A DNA stretch of 32,548 bases from NCBI GenBank assembly GCA_017633615.1, contig JAGBPB010000049.1, forward strand, positions 1 through 32,548. The letters run 5' to 3'. Made by a program: the position numbers and the translations under genes. Below, piece by piece: positions 1 through 4,023 of this stretch (position 1 is its first letter; the number at the start of each line of letters is the position of its first letter). Under the pieces are notes generated by a model, which saw only the letters and a program-made list of their open reading frames with translations, made no database searches and was not told the DNA's origin. Origin of the DNA: Bacteroidaceae bacterium (GTDB lineage: Bacteria > Bacteroidota > Bacteroidia > Bacteroidales > Bacteroidaceae).

Positions 1-141
1 CCCCTTCCTCTTCCCATTCGTCCAGTATCTGCCGCAGATGATTCGCTACCGTTCCATATATTGCCGCTCTTCCAACACTCCTGGCGTAATCCATTTCCGC
101 TCCCTCTTTCCCGTAATACTGATCCGCCCTTTCGTGCCAGC
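1..141. repeat. Terminal direct repeat, left copy
   Basis: These 141 bases recur exactly at 32408-32548. The repeat lies inside a small coding gene, and joining the ends restores that gene without a frame break. This is what a circular contig looks like when the assembler leaves one k-mer of overlap. A true packaged terminal repeat would look the same in sequence alone. Confidence 0.97.
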
Positions 142-199
142 TCGCTTCCAGTGCCCTGCACTTTTTCCACTCGTCTTCTACCTTGTCTCTGTTGCTCAT
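1..199 (-). CDS. Small early protein, N-terminal part (gene crosses the circular join)
   Basis: On the closed circle this gene encodes a 70-aa charged protein. It starts with ATG at 199, after a GGAGGGATAGCT ribosome binding site, and runs through base 1 to a TGA at 32394-32396. It is rich in Trp, Glu and Lys (WKKCRALEASWHERADQYYG) and has no transmembrane segment. I do not recognise the family. Its last codons overlap the start of the next leftward gene (ATG at 32397), so the two are probably translationally coupled. It lies directly behind the 3D-domain gene in the early leftward unit. Confidence 0.75.
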   Translation of the reverse strand, partial: MSNRDKVEDEWKKCRALEASWHERADQYYGKEGAEMDYARSVGRAAIYGTVANHLRQILDEWEEEG

Positions 200-201
200 A
201 G

Positions 202-558
202 CTATCCCTCCGCCGGTATCCATATGATCTGCACATAGTCGCCGTAGGTATGCACCCAATCCCAGGCGCGGTCCATATTATCGCGATACACATCGATTGC
301 CGTGCCGTTACGGAGCTTCCTATGCCCTCCGACATCCCTGCATTCCATTGTGGCTATATATTCCCCATCGAGAGTCAGCAGGATGGCCATATCTCCCAGA
401 TGATCCCTATTCGATGCGATGATACCCTCATATGGAACTGTCCCGTCTGCTGTGCGGTGGCCTGTCGGCAGATAGCAGGTACACCTGACTGTCTGCGGCT
501 CTCCCAGATGCGGCGCCATTATGCCGAGCCATATTGCCGCTAAACACTCTGCGATCAT
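202..558 (-). CDS. 3D-domain (double-psi beta-barrel) protein
   Basis: The 118-aa product starts with a hydrophobic stretch (IAECLAAIWLGIMAP), possibly an export signal or anchor. It then carries a 3D-like region with a cysteine pair (RCTCYLPTG) and the signature RDVGGHRKLRNGTAIDVYRD near residues 75-94, which resembles the DxGG...IDVY core of 3D domains (PF06725). In phages and Firmicutes such domains occur in small secreted or cell-wall-acting proteins, including lytic-transglycosylase-like ones. The ATG at 558 follows AAAGGAAAG. The longer frame back to 699 runs into the upstream gene and is not favoured. Its ATGA start overlaps the stop of the upstream XRE gene. Confidence 0.75.
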   Translation of the reverse strand: MIAECLAAIWLGIMAPHLGEPQTVRCTCYLPTGHRTADGTVPYEGIIASNRDHLGDMAILLTLDGEYIATMECRDVGGHRKLRNGTAIDVYRDNMDRAWDWVHTYGDYVQIIWIPAEG

Positions 559-785
559 GCAATCTTCTTTCCTTTCTTTTTCCGGCAGGACTCTGCAAGT
601 TCTCCCATCTCTACTCCCAGTACATCTGCCAGCGCTTCCAGTTCGAATGCGTAGCAACCCTGCGGATTTTTGAAGCGGTTGAATATCGTCCTGCGACACA
701 TTCCGGTTCTGGATGCCAGGTCTTCCACCGTCGGTATTCCTACGCGGAGCATATTGATCTTGATCGTCTGCTCAAATGCTGTCAT
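555..785 (-). CDS. Small helix-turn-helix protein
   Basis: This 76-aa protein is almost entirely a helix-turn-helix of the phage Cro/XRE type: VEDLASRTGMCRRTIFNRFKNP resembles helices 2-3, followed by a helix with ALADVLGVEMGEL. It ends in a Lys-rich tail (RKKKGKK) that may add DNA contacts. GGAAAGGAGGGCAGGAT precedes the ATG. It is second in the leftward early operon after the 802-999 gene and overlaps the 3D-domain gene by four bases (ATGA). It is probably a transcription regulator of early genes; the target is unknown. Confidence 0.75.
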   Translation of the reverse strand: MTAFEQTIKINMLRVGIPTVEDLASRTGMCRRTIFNRFKNPQGCYAFELEALADVLGVEMGELAESCRKKKGKKIA

Positions 786-801
786 ATCCTGCCCTCCTTT
801 C

Positions 802-999
802 CTATCCTGCTGCCGTGATCTCGTCCAGACGGCACTCCATCGCGTCCGCTATGGCCCTGATCGTGCTCTCTTTGCAACTCTTTCCGTTGAAAGCCGCACT
901 CATTGTTCCCCTGGATATCTGTGCCTTCTTGCTGACTGCTTCCTGCGTCAGCCCCTTTTCCTTCAGTTTTGCAAAGGTCTTTACCTGATCCAATCTCAA
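802..999 (-). CDS. Small XRE-family regulator (TTG start)
   Basis: This 65-aa protein consists of one XRE helix-turn-helix: KEKGLTQEAVSKKAQISRGT (helices 2-3) and STIRAIADAMECRLDEI (helix 4). I place the start at TTG 999 because GGAGGTGA sits five bases upstream at 1005-1012. The longer TTG start at 1020 would put that Shine-Dalgarno inside the gene. It lies directly behind the tandem palindrome repeat and promoter at 1043-1149, so autoregulation through those palindromes is plausible but unproven. Confidence 0.75.
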   Translation of the reverse strand: MRLDQVKTFAKLKEKGLTQEAVSKKAQISRGTMSAAFNGKSCKESTIRAIADAMECRLDEITAAG

Positions 1000-1042
1000 T
1001 CCGCTCACCTCCGTTCGCAATTTGTTCCAGTGAGGATCATTG

Positions 1043-1149
1043 TTTATGAAAGAATGTCAATACATTCTTTCATAAACCTGATACGATCGTATCAGGTTTA
1101 TGAGAGAATGTCAATACATTCTTTCATAAACCTGATACGATCGTATCAG
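1043..1149. repeat. Tandem 54-bp repeat, each unit with two nested palindromes
   Basis: There are two units, 1043-1096 and 1097-1149, identical apart from one base (A1050 versus G1104) and the last base of unit 1. Each has a 14-bp inverted repeat with a 6-base spacer (TTTATGAAAGAATG-N6-CATTCTTTCATAAA) followed by the perfect palindrome CTGATACGATCGTATCAG. The unit 1 palindrome (1077-1096) covers the -10 of a leftward promoter whose -35 lies in unit 2. Operator, partition-site and replication-site roles are all possible. Confidence 0.9.
1086..1114 (-). promoter_or_regulatory. Leftward promoter inside the tandem palindromes
   Basis: The -35 TTGACA (1114-1109) and -10 TACGAT (1091-1086) are 17 bases apart. 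The -10 lies in the palindrome CCTGATACGATCGTATCAGG, a natural place for repression. The transcript would start near 1079, pass through the second hairpin (1043-1076) and reach the TTG start at 999. Unit 1 has a matching TTGACA at 1060-1055 but no good -10 after it. Confidence 0.65.
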
Positions 1150-1151
1150 CG

Positions 1152-1168
1152 CTTGAATTATATTCAAG
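1152..1168. promoter_or_regulatory. Repressor operator site 1
   Basis: CTTGAA-TTATA-TTCAAG, a perfect 17-bp inverted repeat of the same class as the sites at 1404, 1434 and 1476. It lies between the stop of the small XRE gene at 1169 and the tandem palindromes. Confidence 0.65.
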
Positions 1169-1372
1169 TCAAAGAGCAAAAAAAATATCCTTCAGAGCAA
1201 CTCCGAAATGCTCTGCTACTGCTGCCACTTTGCTGATCGCCACATTGGAGATATCCTTTTCCCACGCATTGTATGTCTGTACCGAGATTCCAAGCGCTCT
1301 GGCCGTCTGTTCCTGTGTTTCATTCTTTCTTGCCCTCAACTCTTTGAGGGTGTATCTTTGTGCTTCTTCCAA
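1169..1372 (-). CDS. Cro-like XRE regulator
   Basis: This 67-aa single-domain helix-turn-helix protein has LKELRARKNETQEQTARALG (helices 1-2), ISVQTYNAWEKD (recognition helix region) and a C-terminal helix with AAVAEHFGVALKDIFF. The TTG start at 1372 follows AAAGGAGG at 1381-1388. The upstream ATG at 1402 would lie in the promoter -10, so it is rejected. It is the first gene leftward from the switch and faces the repressor gene, the position of a Cro-type regulator. Its promoter spacer is exactly one operator, so it is probably repressed by the 1534-1908 product, by itself, or by both. Confidence 0.8.
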   Translation of the reverse strand: MEEAQRYTLKELRARKNETQEQTARALGISVQTYNAWEKDISNVAISKVAAVAEHFGVALKDIFFAL

Positions 1373-1397
1373 GGCGTCTACCTCCTTTCTGCCTTGT

Positions 1398-1426
1398 ATC
1401 ATACTTGAATATATTTCAAGTGTCAA
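1398..1426 (-). promoter_or_regulatory. Main leftward early promoter with embedded operator site 2
   Basis: The -35 TTGACA (1426-1421) and -10 TATGAT (1403-1398) are separated by exactly 17 bases. Those 17 bases are the inverted repeat CTTGAATATATTTCAAG (1404-1420). A dimer bound there would block RNA polymerase directly. The transcript start would be near 1391, about 20 bases before the TTG start of the Cro-like gene. Confidence 0.85.
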
Positions 1427-1433
1427 TACTTTT

Positions 1434-1450
1434 CTTGAATTTTTTTCAAC
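1434..1450. promoter_or_regulatory. Repressor operator site 3
   Basis: CTTGAA-TTTTT-TTCAAC is the operator motif with one mismatch at the last base. It is centred 30 bp from site 2, about three helical turns, which would suit cooperative binding. Confidence 0.6.
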
Positions 1451-1475
1451 TGTTTTGTGTTTTCTTTCGTGTTTG

Positions 1476-1505
1476 CTTGAATATATTTCTTTTTTGATGT
1501 AATAT
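1476..1505 (+). promoter_or_regulatory. Rightward repressor promoter overlapping operator site 4
   Basis: The -35 TTGAAT (1477-1482) and -10 TAATAT (1500-1505) are 17 bases apart. The -35 lies in a weaker operator copy (CTTGAA-TATAT-TTC at 1476-1489, right half incomplete). The weaker site over the repressor's own promoter suggests autoregulation at high repressor level, as in lambda-type switches. The leader to the ATG at 1534 is about 20 bases and contains AAGGAGGTGAT. Confidence 0.65.
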
Positions 1506-1533
1506 TATCTCAAAATCAAGGAGGTGATTCGGT

Positions 1534-1908
1534 ATGTCGATTGCTCAGAACATCCGTGAATTACGAAAGAAGTATAATATGTCTCAGGAATTTGTAGCCG
1601 AAAAGCTCGGATATAAATCCTTTACCACAATACAGAAATGGGAATCCGGCGTATCAGAACCGCCTATCAAAAAAGCAAAGGTACTTGCCGACCTCTTCAA
1701 TATCGATCTTGATGAACTCTATGGTTCTTCACTTCCTGCTGCCGCTCCGTCTCTTTCTCCGGATCGGAAGGATCTGCTGGATAAGTATGATTCTTTGAAT
1801 GATGAGGGGAAGGCAAAGGTACTTGATTATACCTCTGATCTGGTGGCCGGTGGCCGCTATGAGAAAGCATCAGACGAACAAAGCGCGGTATCCGGTACCG
1901 GCGCGTGA
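1534..1908 (+). CDS. Phage repressor (XRE type, no peptidase domain)
   Basis: The N-terminal XRE domain (residues 1-65) has IRELRKKYNMSQEFVAEKLG and FTTIQKWESGVSEPPIKKAK as the helix-turn-helix. A short C-terminal helical region follows (RKDLLDKYDSLNDEGKAKVL), typical of Firmicute phage repressors. At 124 aa it lacks the S24/LexA-like domain, so induction by RecA-driven self-cleavage is not expected. AAGGAGGTGAT precedes the ATG by a few bases. It is divergent from the Cro-like gene and co-directional with integrase, the usual lysogeny arm. It probably binds the CTTGAA-N5-TTCAAG sites. Confidence 0.85.
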   Translation: MSIAQNIRELRKKYNMSQEFVAEKLGYKSFTTIQKWESGVSEPPIKKAKVLADLFNIDLDELYGSSLPAAAPSLSPDRKDLLDKYDSLNDEGKAKVLDYTSDLVAGGRYEKASDEQSAVSGTGA

Positions 1909-1928
1909 ACGATATTATATACTATGAG

Positions 1929-1954
1929 CCATTTTCGTGATACCACGAAAATGG
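1929..1954. other. Perfect hairpin after the repressor gene
   Basis: CCATTTTCGTG-ATAC-CACGAAAATGG has 11-bp perfect arms and a 4-base loop. Neither side has a clear T-run, so it is not a textbook intrinsic terminator. It could protect the repressor mRNA 3' end, act as a weak terminator for the opposing 34-aa gene, or bind protein. Confidence 0.6.
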
Positions 1955-1963
1955 CAAAATATT

Positions 1964-1992
1964 TTGACATAATACTACGTGAGTATTATAAT
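1964..1992 (+). promoter_or_regulatory. Consensus rightward promoter A
   Basis: TTGACA (1964-1969), 17 bases, then TATAAT (1987-1992): a full sigma-A consensus match. The spacer is itself an inverted repeat (AATACT-ACGTG-AGTATT), so it can be an operator. A near-copy lies in reverse orientation at 2104-2118, over the start of the 34-aa gene. The next rightward gene is almost 700 bp away, so the product is probably an RNA. Confidence 0.75.
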
Positions 1993-1998
1993 AGCCAA

Positions 1999-2168
1999 TA
2001 CAAAGCCGTTAAGCGGCATTATAGCGTGTCAGCCTGTTGTGGTGTGCGAGTGCACTAGCATAAGCTGTCTGTAAGGCAGCCATCATAGCAGCAGCGCCAA
2101 TCTTAATACTCACGGTAGTACTCCTCCCAAAATCCGGGAAGCGAAGAATCCGTGGGTATTTTTTTATA
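1999..2168 (+). ncRNA. Putative antisense RNA A against the 34-aa gene
   Basis: A transcript from promoter A would start near 1999. It could end at the T-run 2161-2166, after a stem formed by AATACTCACGG (2105-2115) and CCGTGGGTATT (2151-2161). No ORF with a ribosome binding site is visible on this strand. It covers the whole 34-aa gene on the other strand, including its start and Shine-Dalgarno. Short internal hairpins are possible (GCCG-TTAAG-CGGC). The promoter is strong by sequence; the RNA and its end are inferred. Confidence 0.5.
2009..2113 (-). CDS. 34-aa peptide gene opposite RNA A
   Basis: A GTG at 2113 follows GGGAGGAG at 2121-2128, and the frame ends in TAA at 2009-2011. The peptide has an Ala-rich, mildly hydrophobic first half (IGAAAMMAALQTAYASALAH) and a basic end (HHNRLTRYNAA). 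It could be an amphipathic or membrane-active helix. The GTG lies in a potential stem (2105-2115 with 2151-2161), so its mRNA may fold to hide its own start. A weak extended -10 (TGCTATAGA, 2193-2185) could drive it. I do not recognise the family. A toxin role is suggested only by the antisense layout. Confidence 0.5.
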   Translation of the reverse strand: MSIKIGAAAMMAALQTAYASALAHHNRLTRYNAA

Positions 2169-2178
2169 CGAAGGGAAA

Positions 2179-2206
2179 TTGACATCTATAGCAGATTTTG
2201 TATAAT
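2179..2206 (+). promoter_or_regulatory. Consensus rightward promoter B
   Basis: TTGACA (2179-2184), 16 bases, then TATAAT (2201-2206). Its transcript begins near 2213 and meets a strong intrinsic terminator about 120 bases later without a convincing ORF, so a small RNA is the best explanation. Confidence 0.75.
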
Positions 2207-2212
2207 GAAGTT

Positions 2213-2336
2213 GCAATGAGCAATACCGAATAACAGAGGACGGAACGGGCAGCCGTCACCCTCGTTGGAGATGTAGGAATGTCTCCCCACCTGTTTATTC
2301 GGCTAATGAGCGGGCAACTTCGGTTGTCCGTTTTTT
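2213..2336 (+). ncRNA. Putative structured small RNA B with its own terminator
   Basis: The RNA starts after promoter B and ends at CGGGCAAC-TTCG-GTTGTCCG (2311-2330) plus T6. Upstream, CCGAATAACAG (2226-2236) pairs with CTGTTTATTCGG (2291-2302) with one bulged base. This closes two hairpins: GACGG/CCGTC (2239-2257) and GGAGA/TCTCC (2267-2286). Together they make a three-way junction followed by a terminator. I cannot assign it to a known RNA family by eye. The 64-aa leftward frame over it lacks a ribosome binding site and is not called. Confidence 0.65.
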
Positions 2337-2351
2337 CGTATCTTAAAAATG

Positions 2352-2380
2352 TTGACATAAATGGTTGGGTGTTGTATCAT
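2352..2380 (+). promoter_or_regulatory. Rightward promoter C
   Basis: TTGACA (2352-2357), 17 bases, then TATCAT (2375-2380). The transcript would start near 2387 and run about 70 bases to the bidirectional hairpin at 2423-2457, convergent with the 29-aa peptide mRNA. Confidence 0.7.
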
Positions 2381-2386
2381 TTGCTT

Positions 2387-2460
2387 GTGAACGAATGAGA
2401 TATGTCGGTTCATCCGGCAAACGAAACGCCCAAGTATTGCGAGTACTTGGGCGTTTCTCA
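2387..2460 (+). ncRNA. Putative antitoxin RNA C
   Basis: A transcript from promoter C ends in the shared hairpin 2423-2457. Near 2409-2418 it carries TTCATCCGGC. A close copy (TTCCATCCGGC) occurs on the same strand at 2578-2588, over the ribosome binding and start region of the 29-aa gene. The RNA can therefore pair with the toxin mRNA at two places, fully across the terminator and over at least 8 bases at the start codon. This is the layout of par (RNA II) in the pAD1/Fst type I system. Function is inferred. Confidence 0.55.
2423..2457. terminator. Bidirectional hairpin terminator shared by RNA C and the 29-aa gene
   Basis: GAAACGCCCAAGTA-TTGCGAG-TACTTGGGCGTTTC is a perfect 14-bp stem. T-rich bases follow on both strands (GTTTCTCACTCTTT rightward, GCGTTTCGTTTG leftward). 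It lies between convergent transcripts. Confidence 0.75.
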
Positions 2461-2493
2461 CTCTTTACGGCGAGCTACTCCGTTTTAGGCTGT

Positions 2494-2583
2494 TTACCGC
2501 TTCTTCCCATCCAACCATTTGCAGATATAGTATGATATTATACCCGCCACGACAGAAAGCATGAACGATATGAGATATTCCAT
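2494..2583 (-). CDS. 29-aa transmembrane peptide, candidate type I toxin
   Basis: The peptide has one hydrophobic segment (residues 3-20, with LISFMLSVVAGIISYYIC) followed by a basic end (KWLDGKKR). Very short proteins with this plan (hydrophobic helix, CKWLD-like motif, Lys/Arg tail) are common in Clostridia and look like holin-like or Fst-like toxins. The ATG follows AAGGAGGTGAACAGCCGG. The Shine-Dalgarno can pair with CCTCC just upstream (CCTCC-GGCAGGAA-GGAGG), so translation may be held off. A promoter (2654-2626) and a shared terminator complete a free-standing unit between the repressor and integrase. Membrane toxicity is inferred. Confidence 0.75.
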   Translation of the reverse strand: MEYLISFMLSVVAGIISYYICKWLDGKKR

Positions 2584-2625
2584 CCGGCTGTTCACCTCCT
2601 TCCTGCCGGAGGTCGCGGCTCGTAC

Positions 2626-2654
2626 ATTGTAGCACAGTCCTGTATTTATCGCAA
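2626..2654 (-). promoter_or_regulatory. Promoter of the 29-aa peptide gene
   Basis: The -35 TTGCGA (2654-2649) and -10 TACAAT (2631-2626) are 17 bases apart, with an extended TGC before the -10. The start would be near 2619, giving a 36-base leader that contains the CCTCC/GGAGG self-pairing. Confidence 0.7.
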
Positions 2655-2676
2655 TAAGCAGAAAGAAGGTGATCCT

Positions 2677-3768
2677 ATGGCAAAAGCAAAGAAACTCGCA
2701 TCCGGCTCCTGGCGTGTCCAGGTGTTCTCACATTATGAAATCGTGGACGGAACCAAGAAAGCCCGGTACCGTTCCTTTACCGGTGCTACCAAGGCCGAAG
2801 CAGAGATGATGGCCGCACAGTTCGCCAATGACAAGGACCGGTATGCGCATAATAATCTGACCGTTCGTGAGGCAGTTCGCAAGTATATCGATTCCAAGAG
2901 CGAAGTGCTCTCCCCTTCCACTCTCCGTGCCTATGAGATCAATTACCGGAACCGTCTGGAGTTCCTTGGTTCCTATATGGTGGATCAGGTACGCTCCGTG
3001 GATCTGCAGCAGTATGTGAATACTCTGGCTGCGGAACTATCCCCGAAGAGCGTCAAGAATATCTACAATATGGTGCTGGCATCCATCCGGCTCTACTCTG
3101 ATCGGAACTATACCGTCACGCTCCCGGCCCGTGCGCCCAAGGAACTACACATCCCGGATGATGATCAGGTGAAACTGTTACTGGAGAACGCCAATCCCCG
3201 CCTGCGGCTCTGTATTCTCCTGGCATCCGTCGGAACGCTCCGCAGGGGTGAGATCTGCGGACTGAAGTATAAAGATGTGCTGTATGATTTTTCTGCAGTC
3301 TATGTGCATACCGATGTCGTAAAAGATCCCGCCGGCAAGTGGATACACAAGGAAATGCCCAAGAATGCATCTTCGATCCGGCGCGTTGTACTGCCTTCTG
3401 AGATCATTGCTGAGATCGGCCACGGTGATCCGGAAGACTTCGTCTATGGAAAGACACCTACCGCCATCACCAACGCCTTTGATTATCTCCGGAAAAAACT
3501 CGGACTGCAGTGTCGCTTTCACGATCTCCGTCATTATGCAGCGTCTATCCTTCACGCGATCGGTATGCCGGATCAGTACATTATGGAGCGCGGCGGATGG
3601 TCCACCGATGGCACCCTAAAAGCGGTTTACCGTAATGTTCTGACCGACAAGAATAAGGTCTTCACAGACAAGGCAAATGAGTATTTCCGTGGCAATATTT
3701 TAGGCACTGGCAATTTGCACAAAGAAATTGTATCACACGAAATATCACACGCCCTTTCGGAAGGCTAG
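2677..3768 (+). CDS. int: Phage integrase (tyrosine recombinase)
   Basis: The 363-aa integrase catalyses insertion and excision at attP. It has an N-terminal arm-binding domain (about 1-55, GSWRVQV...RYRSFTGATKAEAE), a SAM-like core-binding domain (about 61-150) and a catalytic domain. The catalytic set is visible: R189 (TLRRGE), H282 and R285 (HDLRH), W308 (RGGW, in place of the second His) and Y318 (VYRNV). The ATG follows AGAAGGTGATCCT. Its 3' end contains two of the seven TATCACAC arm sites, and the core lies just downstream, so gene and site form one cassette. It is co-directional with the repressor. I see no promoter of its own. Confidence 0.95.
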   Translation: MAKAKKLASGSWRVQVFSHYEIVDGTKKARYRSFTGATKAEAEMMAAQFANDKDRYAHNNLTVREAVRKYIDSKSEVLSPSTLRAYEINYRNRLEFLGSYMVDQVRSVDLQQYVNTLAAELSPKSVKNIYNMVLASIRLYSDRNYTVTLPARAPKELHIPDDDQVKLLLENANPRLRLCILLASVGTLRRGEICGLKYKDVLYDFSAVYVHTDVVKDPAGKWIHKEMPKNASSIRRVVLPSEIIAEIGHGDPEDFVYGKTPTAITNAFDYLRKKLGLQCRFHDLRHYAASILHAIGMPDQYIMERGGWSTDGTLKAVYRNVLTDKNKVFTDKANEYFRGNILGTGNLHKEIVSHEISHALSEG

Positions 3769-4001
3769 TATTCATGCTTGTTTCAAGTGTTTTCTGAATG
3801 GGTTCAAGTCCCATTCTCCGCAGAAACAAAGAAACCCCGTATTTACCGCAAAAGCCGATAAATACGGGGTTTTCTCGTTTCTCATTTGCACTCAAAGTGT
3901 ACCGTTTTACACCCAAAATGCACCAAAAATATCACACATATCACATGAAATATCACACGAAATTATACCGAATCGATGTTTTGTGTGATATCCGTGTGAT
4001 A
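3731..4001. other. attP: attP: tRNA 3'-end core with seven integrase arm sites
   Basis: The core region 3798-3822 reads as the end of a tRNA gene: T-stem ATGGG, loop TTCAAGT, stem CCCAT, then TCTCCGC plus A. This is the piece a phage carries to rebuild the host tRNA on integration. The matching acceptor 5' strand would be GCGGAGA, perhaps a Leu tRNA. Arm-type repeats TATCACAC lie at 3731, 3743, 3930, 3939 (last base T) and 3951, with inverted copies GTGTGATA at 3983 and 3994. Arms on both sides of the core mark an intact attP. Confidence 0.85.
3832..3873. terminator. Bidirectional terminator inside attP
   Basis: AAACCCCGTATTTA-N13-TAAATACGGGGTTT has a 14-bp stem, with TTTTCTCGTTT on the rightward side and TTTCTTTGTTT leftward. 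It ends integrase transcription, and in the prophage it would insulate the host tRNA. Confidence 0.85.
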
Positions 4002-4023
4002 TATGGCGTGCTTATATACGAGG

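Noticed and set aside
1043..1149. CRISPR array
   Set aside because: There are only two adjacent units without spacers between them and no cas genes; palindrome content fits regulatory sites.
250..1236. Rightward frames opposite the early regulators (for example 670-1236)
   Set aside because: They run through the leftward helix-turn-helix genes and the palindromic repeats, and lack start signals.
1373..1426. Longer start of the Cro-like gene (ATG 1402 or the frame start at 1426)
   Set aside because: These codons lie in or before the promoter -10 and the likely transcript start; TTG 1372 has a proper Shine-Dalgarno.
2164..2358. Leftward 64-aa frame over small RNA B
   Set aside because: No Shine-Dalgarno. 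The frame runs through a strong rightward promoter, a structured RNA and its terminator.
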